64,000 nt of DNA, from NCBI GenBank assembly GCA_027257055.1, contig JAPVLO010000039.1, positions 4,494,501 through 4,558,500 of the forward strand, given 5' to 3'. A program made the position numbers and the translations under genes. This DNA is from Cephalopachus bancanus (Eukaryota; Chordata; Mammalia; Primates; Tarsiidae). The notes under the pieces were generated by a model that saw nothing but the letters and a program-made list of their open reading frames with translations, was not told the DNA's origin and made no database searches. This document shows positions 10,801 to 21,972 of this stretch, one piece after another (positions within the stretch are counted from its first letter, which is position 1; every line of letters starts with the position of its first letter).

Positions 10801-12140
10801 GGAGGGAGATGTGCCGGGAAGCGGGGGAGGCGTTCACTCCTCCAGGAGCTCGCATCCACAGTGGCAGTGGCGTTGTGGGAACACTGAGGGCGCTGTGACA
10901 CGAGGACCTCCTGCTCTAACAAGCCAGCAGCTCATCTGAGCCAAGCCTCCCACAGAGCAGCACCCCAACTCCATCCCTGGCCCCCAGGGGAGCTCTGTCC
11001 TGGAGGCGGTGCTGGGAGTGGCAGCTCCAGGAAACAGCCACTAGGTGGCAGGTGCGCCTCGTCTTCCCTCTCCAGGTTCCCAGCCGCAGGGTGCAGAGGC
11101 TGAGGCTGGGGCTTCAGGAGGGGGAAAGTCCCTGCTACCCTCAGCCAGGAAGCCAGCCCAGGGACCACCAAGCAGCCTGGGTGGCAAGAGCCATCACCCC
11201 AACCTGCCCAAGAAGTAGGTCCACGTTGTCCCTCGAAGGGCAGGGCCCGCCTTGCAGACAACGCCCCAAGAGACACCAGGCAGGGCCGGGGGAGACTCTG
11301 AGTTCAGATCCTGACTCCACCAACAGCAGGCTCAAACCACGTTTCCTGAAGGCACCTCCAAGTCCAACCTCAGGGGAAAGAAGGGTTCCCAGGGACCCAA
11401 GCCCTGTGACAACCTGCTTTACACACTGCACAGCCGCGCCGCAAGTAACCAGGGAGGAGAAAAGAGAGCTCCGAACATGAAAAGCACTGACATTCTCAGC
11501 ACTGGCCCTGTGGGCCCCACCCAGGGGGAAACCCAGCTAGGCACTCACCACTTGGGGTTTCTTTTCCTAAAGTTGCCCCCTCCACTCGATCTAGACCCTG
11601 CTCCCACAAAACGTGGACCTGCCCCTGCCCGGGACATAGGAAGTGCTCAGTCCACAGGGGCTGACCAACAAGTCAGGATGGGTTCCATTTCACAGATGGC
11701 AAAACTGAGACTCGAGGAGCCATGGGAACAGGAGTGAGCAGGGTCACATCTTCAGGATCGCAGCCACTGTCTGGTCAGAACACCACTCCAATGGATCCGT
11801 GTCCTTCCCAGTCCCGTTTCTATGGGGACAGATGAAATCAGGCTCCCAAGGCAGCTGTGCAGGTGAACAGACCTGTCTTCTGGGCACATGAACCTGAGCA
11901 GAAGACACCACTAGCTCTTGGAGTTCCAGGGTTTATCAAGCACACAGAGGCCAAAACGGGTGGCCCTGCCTCTTAGCCTGTCACCCAAGTCAGCTGAAGG
12001 CCACACACTCTCTGTCCCTGCAGAGACCTGAGCACAATCCTCCCAACTCACCCATCTGTCCTCTTCCTTCTCTCCCAATACCCCGCCTGGCTCATGCACC
12101 AAACCCCAGACCCCCTTGTTCTTCCCTTCGCAATGTCACG
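10801..12140. other. Unique GC-moderate sequence, no gene recognised
   Basis: The 1.3 kb block has several overlapping open frames on both strands but no recognisable protein. 11672-11765 looks like a decayed antisense MIR ('tttcacagatggcaaaactg', 'gagactcgagga'). Polypyrimidine-AG sites exist but are not more than chance would give. Confidence 0.4.
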
Positions 12141-12305
12141 TGACTCAAAGGATGTGTGCTGTCCCTTTGTCTAAATGGTAAGCATGTCATTGGCAGGAAT
12201 ATGTGGTTTGGTTTCGCTTATGATTTATGTATCACTCACCCACTGCATCTAGTACCTGGATTTGCATTCAGTAAGCACTCAATAAATGCGTGTTCTTGCT
12301 GTTGG
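12141..12305 (+). repeat. L2 3' end fragment
   Basis: 'tgcatctagtacctggattt', 'gcattcagtaagcactcaat' and 'aaatgcgtgttcttgct' form the L2 terminus (consensus: tagtaggcactcaataaatg). Confidence 0.65.
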
Positions 12306-12329
12306 CCCAGCATGTATGTACAGGGGTAA

Positions 12330-12660
12330 GGGTGGAGTGTTGACAACTGGGAAATTGAAGTGTTTCGGAATTATGGAGCAAATGAACAGGGAGACGGATC
12401 GTCTATAATAAATATACCTCTGAAGAGTCTTAAAAGAAATCAATGGAGCACAACATCAAAGTCCCAGGGAGTTATAAATCAGCAGCCTGATAGACAAAAG
12501 TGCATCCGAAATCATTTAAAGTGCACCAGAAATCATTTATGTCTGAGTAATTAGAACACATTGGAACGACTCCGTGCCATTGAACTGAAATTGAGCAACA
12601 TAATGTTTATGAAATCCCCATGGACTCAGGGAGAAAACCAGAAAGATGAAAGTTGCATTG
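12330..12660. other. Repeat-free AT-rich block, possible conserved non-coding element
   Basis: It has no repeat signature and no coding potential, but many AT-core motifs such as 'gtctataataaatatacctc', 'ggagttataaatcagcag' and 'gtctgagtaattagaaca' (TAATTAG is a homeodomain-type core). A near-tandem pair, 'aaatcatttaaagtgcacca' and 'gaaatcatttatgtctga', lies at 12510-12546. The conserved status is inference. Confidence 0.3.
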
Positions 12661-13182
12661 AAAATTCTTCCCACCTGCCCGAAGCCCCCCTGCATAGTCC
12701 CCAGGGGAGACCTGGGGGGAGACAGAGCTTCTCTTTAATCCATGCCCAAATTTGCTTTTTATCCTTCTAGTCTAAGAAAGTCTGCAGTCACGGTTGTTTA
12801 GGGAAAAAATGCCAGTGCCAGGCTGGACGTGACAGAACAGGATCGCCCATCCATCTGACCCCACTTCCCAACCACGAAAGCCTTGGATGGGATGGCATTT
12901 ATCCCTTAAGAGGTGGCCACTCTCGGCAAAAAGCTGGGCTTCCCGCTCAGTGCCCTATGGGTTATGGCAAACCGCCCCCTCCCAGCCCCATGAAGGAGAG
13001 AACTGGAGGAAGCTGGCCTCTGGCCAGGGAGCTGGGACCCTGGAGGGCTACAGCAGGACAGAAAGCCCCAGGGAATTCTGCAGGAGGATGGGAGGAGAGG
13101 GAGTGAGACAGGAAGGCAGACTTCCAGGCCCATCTGGAAAATCCACTTGTCTGCTACTGGTTGGGAAAAAAATACGCTGGCA
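12661..13182. other. Unique sequence, no gene recognised
   Basis: Mixed composition, purine-rich from 13000 to 13110. No repeat, exon or RNA is recognised. Confidence 0.4.
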
Positions 13183-13490
<308 letters not shown>

Positions 13491-14190
13491 TATCCACCTT
13501 GATCTGGGGAGTAAAATGAGGGACTGACAGGACCTTGAACTTGGAGACATGAAAAAAACACCCAGGGACCAAGTGCTCATGTGATCTCTCCACTCATGTT
13601 GGGACCTGGCCTTCAAACACAACCCAACATGGCCCTGGTATTGGATGGCCTCCACCCACAAGTGATCGTCTGAACTGGTCCCTGAGCTGAACCTGACATT
13701 CTGGTGTCTCGATCAGCTCGCAAATGCCGAGAAATGAATATTCTCACTTGGAGTGTGAATTCCTCATCCCCCCACCCAACTTTCTGGAGCACTTAGAACC
13801 TCAGCCTCAGGGAGCCGTCATCTGGGCTGTGGCCGATACTGTCAGCAGGCACAGAACAAGGGGAAGAGCCCTGTGTGCATGGGGTGAGGGGGTGGGTAAT
13901 GCTGCACCACCTATATGCTCCCTCTGCTGAGAACTCCAAAGGCGTGTGGGGGGGAATCTCCCTTTCACAGTGCAAGTGCAGACGTGCTGGGGACATGTGT
14001 GTGTTCTGAGACTGAAGGAAGCCTACCCATACGGCAGACAGGAGGAGGATCTTCTCAAGTCTGAAGAGGCTGGTCACTGCCATGCCACCGGCATTTTCAT
14101 CATGGGGCCTCTGTGATTCTGCCCCCTGCTCTGACTGAAGCTCCTCAAAGGAGCCTGAGGGATCTTCGCAAGATGAAAACTGAATCACCT
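13491..14190. other. Unique sequence, no gene recognised
   Basis: About 700 bp. The minus-strand open frame at 13793-14188 (131 codons) has no recognisable features. No repeat family is identified. Confidence 0.4.
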
Positions 14191-14695
14191 CCTCTAAAAC
14201 CCTTCAGGGCTCCCACTGCTTTGGGATAAAGACCAGCATCTCCTTTGACACAACTCAGTCTTCTTGGAATACTCCCTCTCTGACCTCCAGCCACCCCAGC
14301 TGGCTTCTAACAGTCCTCAAAAGAACACACTCCTCTGGCAACAGGGCCTTTGCACATACGATTCCCTCTGTCTGTAATGCTCTGTACTCTCCAGCCTGTG
14401 CCCTGATCCTCCCCTCCCACTTGAGAGCTCAATTCACGAGTCCCCTTCCGGGAGAACGACAGACACGCCTACCATCTAGGTTCTACTGTAAAAGTCTTCC
14501 TCAGAGCCACATTCCACCTTGTGGAGCGGTTCCCTTTGTTTGTAGATATCCTCTTGTATCAGTATCTGCTTAATCTCTGTCTCCTCCAATGAATTGTAGG
14601 CTCCAGGGCAGTGGGTCCAGGTGTGTCCTGGCTTGACACTATAGCCTTAGCAGCAACACAGGACTTGGCACAGGGTGGGTGCCCAATACTGCATT
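14191..14695 (+). repeat. L2 LINE 3' region
   Basis: An extended sense L2 match: 'cttcagggctcccactgctt', 'aacagggcctttgcacatac', 'tctgtctgtaatgctctgta', 'gagtccccttccgggagaac', 'ctccaatgaattgtaggctc'. It runs up to the microsatellite. Confidence 0.8.
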
Positions 14696-14696
14696 G

Positions 14697-15075
14697 ATAG
14701 ATGGTTAGCTGGCTGGCTAGCTGGCTAGATGGCTGGTTGGTTGGGTAGCTGGGTGGCTGGGTGACTGGGTAGCTGGGTGGCTGGCTGGCTGGCAGGCTGG
14801 CTAGCTGGATGGATGGATGGATGGATGGATGGATGGATGGATGGATGGATGGATGGATGGATGGATGGATGTGTGGATGGGTGGGAACATACATGCAAGG
14901 ATGCATGGGCGGGTGGGTGGGTGGGTGGATGGATGGATGGATGGATGAGTGGATACATGGGTGGGTGCATAGTAGATGGGTGAATGGATGCATGCGTGCA
15001 TGTATACATGGGTGGACGGGTGTGCGGGGACTCGGGTGGACTAATGGGTGGATGGATGGGTGGATGAGTGAATCA
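14697..15075. repeat. Compound tetranucleotide microsatellite (GGCT then GGAT)
   Basis: It starts with (GGCT/GGTA) variants at 14700-14806, then a pure (GGAT)n run of about 16 units at 14807-14871, then degenerate GGTG/GGAT/GCAT to about 15075. The pure core next to degenerate flanks suggests an actively mutating locus. Confidence 0.97.
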
Positions 15076-15460
15076 CTAGTCTTTGTTGACGATGGTTTAT
15101 AAGATTGATCATTTCATCAATTGAAAGATATTGAGGACATTGATGTGCAAAGCAAAAGACTCTTGAAGGGTGAGAAAAGTAAATGTAGGAGCAAAGACCA
15201 CGGCAGCCCCACGCCAGTGGGGGCAGGCCTCACGAGTCCCTCATTTGGACTTTTGGATGTGCTGTGCTTCTCCGCATGCAGCTACCAAGGCAGTGCCGGC
15301 GTTACTGTGATCTGCTGGGTGGAGAGGGAAGGGGAGGAACATGGTGAGCAGAACACACATCAGGCAGTATGGAAGCATGGCACACCTGAGGGCCTGAAGG
15401 ATGCTGCAGTGTGTCAGTGCAGTAGAGCACCGGGGAATGGGGGATAGGCCAGGCAGGAGA
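15076..15460. other. Unique sequence, no gene recognised
   Basis: 'gaaagatattgaggacattg' and following bases resemble no repeat family that I know. The open frame of 108 codons at 15121-15447 has no domain. Confidence 0.4.
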
Positions 15461-15600
15461 GAGAGAAAGGCAGAGGCCCATCCCAGAATGCCCTGTGGGC
15501 TGGCAAGAAGTTTGGGTTTCACCCTGAGAGCCATAGCACATCATCTGAGTGTTAAAACACCCGAACAGAGACTGAAGGGATCTGATTTTATTTTTGAACC
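15461..15600 (-). repeat. L2-like LINE fragment, antisense
   Basis: 'agtttgggtttcaccctgag', 'agccatagcaca' and 'tgaagggatctgattttatt' fit the antisense L2-type block that usually reads 'gtttggattttattctaagagcaatggg'. Decayed. Confidence 0.5.
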
Positions 15601-15617
15601 TTGTACATTATAGTGTT

Positions 15618-15902
15618 TTGGGCTGGGCATGGTGGCTCATACCTGTAATCCCAGCACTTTGGAAGGCCAAGGAGGGAGGAATGTTGAGCCCAGTAGTTTG
15701 AGACCAGGCGACATAAATGAGACCTCATCTCAATAAGAAATAGAAAAAATTAGCCAGGTGTGGCAACGCTCAACTGTAGTCTCAGCTACTCAGGAGGCTG
15801 AGAGAAAGGAGGTGAGCCCAGAAGTAGGAGGCTACCATCAGCTGTGACAGTGCTACTGCACTCCAGCCTAACGACAGAGCAAAACTCTGTCTCTAAAACA
15901 AT
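15618..15902 (+). mobile_element. Alu (older type)
   Basis: Dimeric, from 'gggctgggcatggtggctca' to 'gcaaaactctgtctctaaaa', with a left arm shortened by small deletions ('gtagtttgagaccaggcgac'). Confidence 0.94.
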
Positions 15903-16014
15903 TTTTTAAATAATTAAATTTTTTAAAATATAGTGCTCTTAATACCCATGCCCAGAACCCAGTTCTAGGAAAACTCCCACACCATCTACACCCACAGACC
16001 TGCTCTTCCCTTTT

Positions 16015-16178
16015 CTAGCTGTTTGACCCCGAGCGGGTCACATGCCTCACCAGGCACCAGCTTGCTCATCTGTTAAATGGGGCCAGTAAGAAGCACAGAA
16101 GGCACTGTGACAATCGCCCAAGGCCATGTAGGCCTGGTCCATTGTGAGTACGCAGCAAATGGTGACTATTACCCAATT
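16015..16178 (+). repeat. MIR SINE
   Basis: 'gctgtttgaccccgagcggg', 'cttgctcatctgttaaatgg' and 'acgcagcaaatggtgactat' match the MIR core and 3' end. Confidence 0.7.
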
Positions 16179-16179
16179 C

Positions 16180-16620
16180 ACTCTTTCAACAAGTAGCGAC
16201 TGAGTTTCTGTTATGTCCAGGAGACACAGGAGTGAACAAAACAGACAAAAGCCCCACCCTTCTGGTGGTGGGGAGAGACGACAAGCTGGCAGGCAAGCAA
16301 AACACATAGTATGCCAGAGGCACTCAATGTTACGTGAGAAACAAGGCAGGGACTGAAGAAGGAGCTGAGCAGGGCTTGGAGACCGAAGCAGAGCAGTCAG
16401 GGGAGCTTTGCAGAGGAGGCTGTATTTGAATAAAGACCCAAAGACAGTGAGGGTGCAGGTCATGCCCGTGGCCGCTTTGTTCCCCTGCTGTCTTCCCAGC
16501 TCCTAGGACAGAGCTCAGCACAAAGAAGGTGACCGACACAATCATGAGATTCCTGAGCCTTGGGGAAGAGCATCCCAGTCATGGGAACACAAGTGTGAAG
16601 TCCACGAGGTAGGAGGACTG
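16180..16620 (-). repeat. L2-like LINE fragment, antisense
   Basis: It starts at the antisense terminus ('attcactctttcaacaagta') and continues through 'gagtgaacaaaacagacaaa', 'ggaggctgtatttgaataaa' and 'ggaagagcatcccagtcatg', the expected antisense order. Confidence 0.6.
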
Positions 16621-17034
16621 TGACAAACAGTTGAGTCAAAAAGCACCAGAACACTGGGGCTGTGGCATGCAAATGTTTGGATTCAGGTCGTGAGGTCCTT
16701 CTTGGTTTGGCCAAGCTCTGACCTGGAGTGACGCTGGGCCAACCTTGGCCAGACACAGTGGACTTCTCTAAATCCTTGACACCTGCCCGTCCTCCAGGGT
16801 CACCCTGACCTTTGTCTCCACTGAAGGAAAACACAGTCTCTGTGGATAAGAGCCTGGGAGCTGGCATCTCTGCCACCCCCAGAGGGCTGACTTTTCTCTG
16901 GAGTAGGGTTGGCGGACATCCACAATTTGCTCCTAACTCAGACAAGTCTCAGACAAGTGACAGAGCTGGATGTGTTTTGCTGGTAATGGGGTAGGCATGG
17001 CACACTGAACATTCACAATTAAAACACATCTCTC
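16621..17034. other. Unique sequence, no gene recognised
   Basis: No repeat identified. Short open frames on both strands only. Confidence 0.4.
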
Positions 17035-17172
17035 AACCAGGCGCAATGGCTCATGTCTGTAATCTCAGCACTTTGGGAGGCTGAGGTGGGAGAATCACTT
17101 GAGCTCAGGAGCTCAAGACCAGTCTGAACAACATAACTAGACCTTGTCTCTACAAAATATATATTTAAAAAA
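17035..17172 (+). mobile_element. Free left Alu monomer (FLAM-like)
   Basis: A single left arm ('aggcgcaatggctcatgtct', 'gagctcaagaccagtctgaa', 'cttgtctctacaaaatatat') ending in an A-rich tail, with no right arm. Older than the dimeric copies. Confidence 0.88.
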
Positions 17173-17814
17173 CCCTCTCCTTTCTGCAAAATGAGACAGC
17201 AGCTATCGACCCAGGTAGTGAACATCTAACTTAAGTCCAAGCCGTGGTCCAGTAGGAGGAAGGGCCCAGGTAGCTTTCGGTGGTCCAGCCAACTGGGGTG
17301 TCCATGACAGAGCCCACGCCCCTCCTGCTGGTAATTTTATTTCTTAGCAAAGTCACTACTAAGAGTATTGAACTTCCTTACAGAGACATATTTGCTCCCT
17401 TATCTTCCCTCTGTCTTTCTTGATTAAAAGCTATGCATGATATTTGTAGTTATCAAACATCAATATTTGGCATGGATTTGTGAAATGGATATGGGGGAAG
17501 GAGGGAGTCTGACCATTTCTATAAAGGGTAAAACCTTGAGCAAACAGACTGCATTGCTTATTAGGGTCACCGAAGAGCAGAGACACGTTTCAGAAGGGCC
17601 CAGCCAGACTGCGCCCAGCAGGCCTTATGAAACCAGTGATGGGGACTCAGAATTAGATTCTGGATTTCATCAGAAAAGCCAGCTTCCTTCAGAGGAGAGG
17701 GAAAGGTGGGGAGGGCTCAGGCAGCCTCCTCACAGCTACCAGAGCTGGCTGACCTTGACCCTCTTCCCTAAGAGCTCAGGAAGGTCCTGCATTCAAACTG
17801 GGCAGAGCTGAAAC
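17173..17814. other. Unique sequence with a conserved-looking core
   Basis: At 17400-17560 a repeat-free AT-rich stretch ('cttgattaaaagctatgcat', 'ttatcaaacatcaatatttg') has homeobox and forkhead-like cores. No coding potential is seen. Conservation is a guess. Confidence 0.3.
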
Positions 17815-18110
17815 AACAATAACAACAGCAATAATAGTTACACTCCCCGAGTGCCACCTCCTAAGGCTTTACCTACATGAGCTCACTTAATCCTCACAAC
17901 AACATGACAACTGAGTGATCAACTCCATTTCACAGAGGGGGAAAGTGGGGCACAGAGAGGTCAGGCCACTGGCCCAGGCTTGCACAGTGATAATGGCAGG
18001 GCTGGGGATCCATGCTGCAGCCTGGTTCCCAACGGTGTGGAGATCCCTTCTCCATGCCGTCACATGACCATACTCGAACCCAGCACCTCCACAGCTGCCC
18101 GGAATCGCGG
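17815..18110 (-). repeat. MIR SINE, antisense
   Basis: It follows the antisense MIR order: 'ctttacctacatgagctcac', 'ttaatcctcacaacaacatg', 'catttcacagagggggaaag', 'ggggcacagagaggtcaggc', 'acagtgataatggcagggct'. Long and fairly complete. Confidence 0.85.
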
Positions 18111-18139
18111 TGCACAGTGGCTGCTGAAGGGCTGCTGCC

Positions 18140-18290
18140 AACCTGGAGGCAGAGTCCCTGGTTCATGTCCTTCCTCTCACTGGCTGACTCTGTGACCTTG
18201 ACCAAGGCAGCTGACACCCCATGTGTCCCTCTGTGAACGGAAGTGATGACAGCCACGCCCACCCCTCTGGGGTGTTGTGCCAGGTCACAC
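18140..18290 (+). repeat. MIR SINE, sense
   Basis: 'cactggctgactctgtgacc', 'ttgaccaaggcagctgacac' and 'ccctctgtgaacggaagtga' form the MIR core. It lies next to a MIR of opposite orientation. Confidence 0.7.
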
Positions 18291-18294
18291 GTGT

Positions 18295-18640
18295 GCACTC
18301 AGAGACAGTTGCTGCTGGTGGGAGTGATCATCTGAACAAGCGCTTTGGACAACGTTTGGGCCACAACTGTTCCAAGTAAACATGTGCCCATTTCATGACC
18401 ACATGAATACACGCTTAGGCATTCTCCAAAGAAGGAGTGCGAATGTCCAAACAGCAGCTACCAGAAGGCACTCAGCCCCACACTGAAAACAACCCCTGCT
18501 CACTCATCTGTGAGGGAAGGGATGGATGAGTTACAACCCAACCATACGATGAAACGCTATCCAGTCAGCACAAAGACTAACAGGTAATGCAGCAGCCTGG
18601 GTGAATCTCCGAGGGAAAGAGGGCAGATACTTGTGCACTG
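18295..18640 (+). mobile_element. L1M fragment (ORF2 3' end region)
   Basis: 'gcgctttggacaacgtttgg', 'catgaatacacgcttaggca', 'gatgaaacgctatccagtca' and 'tgcagcagcctgggtgaatc' are the decayed ancient L1 end. All frames are broken. Confidence 0.7.
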
Positions 18641-18814
18641 CAGGAGCCCATTTATGCAGAAATTCATGACTGGGCCAATCAATCTTGGCAACAGCAATCA
18701 GAAAGGTCATGACCTGAGACTGGGGGAGGTGATGCTGACAGAGAGGGGAAGAAGGGGAGGCACCAGGGAGCCCTCTGGGGGTACTCCAGATCAACAGGCC
18801 TGATGCTTTCACTC

Positions 18815-18900
18815 TCTCATTTCGGCAACAAGCATTTATTGAGCACCCACTGTATTCTGGGCACCCCATCAGGAGGTAGGAAGGAGAAAAGGCGTTTGTC
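18815..18900 (-). repeat. L2-like 3' terminus, antisense
   Basis: 'caacaagcatttattgagca' followed by 'cccactgtattctgggcacc' is the antisense L2 terminus. Confidence 0.65.
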
Positions 18901-19529
18901 CTGTACCGAAGTTCAGTGCTAATGCTGGAAACCTGTCAGTGTCCCCATGTCTCCAGGGGCCCAGCCATCCTCAGAGACTCAGGGAAATTGCCAAATAGAT
19001 GCCCCCTCTTATCAGGCAGAAAACAGTAGAGAGAAGGGGCAAGAGGTTCACCAGAGGGGCAGACCCTGCATGGCCGGGCCAGGTAGGGCGCCCACTTAGC
19101 ATTTCATCTGGCAAGTCAGGCTTCCTTTCATCAGGACCACATGGCCAAAATTGCAGTGATATTTTGAAGGGAGAGGATTTAAGCTTCCGTGTCTCACTGC
19201 CCCGAGTGTCAGCTTTGTCCTCCCGCTCCTAATGCAGTTATCTCATCCACACACTTGGTTTTCTGCCGAGCAGACGCTGGAGAAAGGCACGGCAGCGCTG
19301 AGAAGCGAGCAGGCAGGAAGCCGGGTCGCGCTGCTGACCTCTCTACTCCGACAGCCCATGCCAGCGAGGAGAGAGCGCGAAAAACACCCAGGAGCCCCCG
19401 AGGTTGTCTCCATCCTCCTTGTCTCCCAAGCCAGGTCCCAGGGAGAGCTTTGTAAAATGCAAATCTGCCCAAGACTATCACCCCAGCTTGAAACCATCTG
19501 GGAGGCCCCCCGGGGGGGGGGTCCCTGCA
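18901..19529. other. Unique sequence with a small CpG-rich patch
   Basis: 19265-19400 has about a dozen CpG in 135 bp ('gccgggtcgcgctgctgacc', 'agcgaggagagagcgcgaaa'), well above the rest of the non-Alu window. No open frame carries a known domain. It is too short for a standard CpG island. An unmethylated regulatory element is possible. Confidence 0.35.
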
Positions 19530-19925
19530 CCAATCACAGCAAAGACTCAATTCCTGACCCACCATGGAGCCCCGGGCACACAGGGCCTCCCGCCCACCCT
19601 TGACGCATATCCCCTCCTCCAGAGCACAAGAGACCACGTTTCTGACGTTCTGCTCCTTTTACCCGAGCTCCCCACCCCCGCCATCGGCGCAATGACCCCT
19701 CTTGTCCTTCAAGACTCTAAGCATCACCTCCTCCACTAAGCCTTCCCTGATGACCTGTTTGCACTGCCACTGAATTTTACATTCTGCCGACACTAAGAAG
19801 CAATCGGCGTGTGCCTCCATAGTGAGCTACACTGTGTTCATTGTTTGTCCTCCTCACAGACTGTGAGTCATCTGAGGGCCGGGCTTGGGTCTCATTCATC
19901 TGTGTATTTTCTGACTCTTAACTGT
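19530..19925 (+). repeat. L2 LINE 3' end
   Basis: 'ctaagccttccctgatgacc', 'cattgtttgtcctcctcaca', 'ctgtgagtcatctgagggcc' and 'tctcattcatctgtgtattt' fit the L2 3' end. The 5' portion before 19700 is uncertain. Confidence 0.75.
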
Positions 19926-19944
19926 GACTGTAATACAGTTTAAG

Positions 19945-20040
19945 AGGGAGGGGGAGAGATGAGAAGGGGAGAGATGAGACGGAGAGAGGAGGCAGAGAGG
20001 AGGTGAGGAAGGAAGGGGAGACAGGAAGAAGGGAGGGGCA
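19945..20040. repeat. Polypurine tract
   Basis: About 95 bp of GA-rich repeats ('gggagagatgagaaggggag', 'gaaggaaggggagacaggaa'). Confidence 0.93.
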
Positions 20041-20059
20041 TCTTGAGGGCAGAGGTCCA

Positions 20060-20420
20060 CGCAACCAGAGGAGTTCAGGAAGAATCTTTGGATGAGGCTC
20101 TTCTGGCGGATCTTGATGGACAGGTAGGAATGTGGACAGTCAGATTTGAGGGGTGAATCTGAGCACAGGGGATGGCCAGAGCAAAGTTCTGCAGTCAGGA
20201 CACACAGCGCATACAGCTGGGAGCATCAGGTCCCAGGAGAGCTAGAGGAAAGGCTGGAGGAGCCAAAAGCCAAGGTCTCAACACCATGTGTGGCATCGAG
20301 GAGCCTGTGCTCTGTTCTCACTGTGTGAGCTTCTGGGTGTGCTAGGGAGGGTGGGGGATAAGGTCAAGCCATTGAGGTTGACCAGTCGGATGCTCCAAGA
20401 ACAGACATGCTTGGCTAACC
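20060..20420 (-). repeat. L2-like LINE fragment, antisense
   Basis: 'gggatggccagagcaaagtt', 'ctgcagtcaggacacacagc' and 'caggagagctagaggaaagg' fit the antisense L2-type pattern. Highly diverged. Confidence 0.45.
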
Positions 20421-21223
20421 TCAGATTGGGAGCAAGGGTGGGGGGAAACACCAAGGACATTGTGCAACAGAGGGCCAGCAAAACCTGGGGCTGCATAAGA
20501 AGAGATGCAGCGGGGTAGGCGGGCAGCTGAGGGTCTCCACAGTGGGCACTGAGTGTCTCTGCAAGATCCCAGAGTTGGGCTGCTCTCCCTTTCCATGCTC
20601 AAGGCAGACATTACTAATCAATGGTGGCACTCTTCCCTGAGGAATGCAACTGCAGCCTTGGCATCCTTGATCCACCATGTCCATCTGACTGGCATCTATA
20701 AATGAGGTGTTACCTGTTCCTCATACGCAGGTTCAGATATCATCACCTGGATCAGGGATTTGGGAGCTGAAGGGGCCTGGGAGACCTTCCTCTTACAGGC
20801 ACAGGAGCTGAGGTCCTTGGGGAGTCAATGACAGACCCAGGGATGAAATCCAGCCCAATGTGCCCCACTCAGTTCTCCTATTAATGCTATTAATGCATTG
20901 CCCCTTGGAGCTTAACACAGACAGCAGGCCCGTCGGCATCCAAAGCGGTTATGAAACGACCAACAGGCCTGCCTCACAAAGACATTGGCATCAAATCTTA
21001 GTCACTTCTCAACGGAAATAAAGGCCGGGAGAGTGGGTGTGTGTGCACAAGAATGCGTGGAAGAAAACACAGCTTCGCCTCTATCTCTCTAAACAACACT
21101 GATCATTTTTGCTAACTTCCAAAAGGTGGCAGCATTCCATTAAATATTCATTTGCTGGGGCTGCAGCAGGCGCTATCCTACAGCATGACACAGACAGGAA
21201 GTTAAGCCATGCAGATGCCTAGG
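20421..21223. other. Mostly unique sequence; conserved-looking core near 21100
   Basis: 20750-20870 looks like a decayed antisense MIR/L2. 21060-21190 is repeat-free ('cattaaatattcatttgctg', 'aggtggcagcattccattaa') and could be a conserved non-coding element. No gene. Confidence 0.35.
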
Positions 21224-21364
21224 GGATCAGGAGGGCTAGAGGATCTGGCATGGGTAGGGTCCGGTTCCCGGGGGACCAGGAGGGCTGGAGGGCCCAGCAT
21301 GGGTGGGGTCTGGTTCCTGGGGAACCAGGAGGGGCCAGTGTGGGTGAGGTCTGGTTCCCAGGAG
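21224..21364. repeat. 49-bp minisatellite, about 2.9 copies
   Basis: Unit starts lie at 21224, 21273 and 21322. Copies 1 and 2 are both exactly 49 bp. The shared blocks are 'ggaccaggagggctggaggg', 'ccagcatgggtggggtctgg' and 'ttcc(t/c)ggg'. Copy 3 lacks about 8 bp and stops at 'ggttcccagg'. Confidence 0.93.
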
Positions 21365-21682
21365 AGACCAAGAGATAGTACTGAACAGAAAGAGCCGCAC
21401 ACTTGACCCCAAGAAAAGCAGAAAGTCAGGCTCATCTCAAAACCGTTATCTTTGTGGACAGACCCTAGGATGGCCACAAGTTCACATGGTATGTAATCCA
21501 CTTTACTAGCATGTGGGCAAAACACGTGACTTACCCCTGACTGGTAGAAAAGATGTTGGGCATCACTCCCATTGTTATGTTGGGAGGTACATCCACCTTC
21601 TAGCATGCATTTGGGATGGTCCTGCTATGATGTGAACCGCCTACAGAAAGGGCCCTGTGGGGGGTATGCAGGGGCTTTTAAG
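21365..21682. other. Unique sequence, no gene recognised
   Basis: Nothing recognisable between the minisatellite and the next Alu. Confidence 0.4.
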
Positions 21683-21961
21683 AGTCGGTGGCTCAGCCTG
21701 TAATCCCGCGCCTTTGGGAGGCTGAGGTGAGTGGATTGCCTGAGCCTGTGGGTTCGAGATCCGCCTGGGCAGCAAGACCTCATCTCTACAATAAATCAAA
21801 AAAATCAGTGGGGTGTGGTAGTGCATGCCTGTAATTCCGGCTACTCCGAAGGCTGAAGCGGAAGGATCACTGGAGCCCAGCAGGTCGAGGCTGCGGTGGC
21901 CAGGAGAGGCCCTGCACTCCAGTCTGGGCGACAGAGTGAGACTCCAACTCAAAAAAAAAAG
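21683..21961 (+). mobile_element. Alu, young lineage-specific type, 5' degraded
   Basis: It carries 'tggctcagcctgtaatcccg', the stem-loop 'gtgggttcgagatccgc' (pairs through two G-T wobbles), 'ctacaataaatc' and 'ccaactcaaaa'. The first bases of the Alu are replaced or lost. Confidence 0.95.
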
Positions 21962-21972
21962 TCGATGCCTCA

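Noticed and set aside
14807..14871. CRISPR-like regular repeats
   Set aside because: Four-base units without spacers; a microsatellite in vertebrate DNA.
14559..15009. Ser-Ile-His-Pro repeat 'proteins' and Trp-Met-Asp-Gly repeats
   Set aside because: All six frames of a GGAT microsatellite give such strings.
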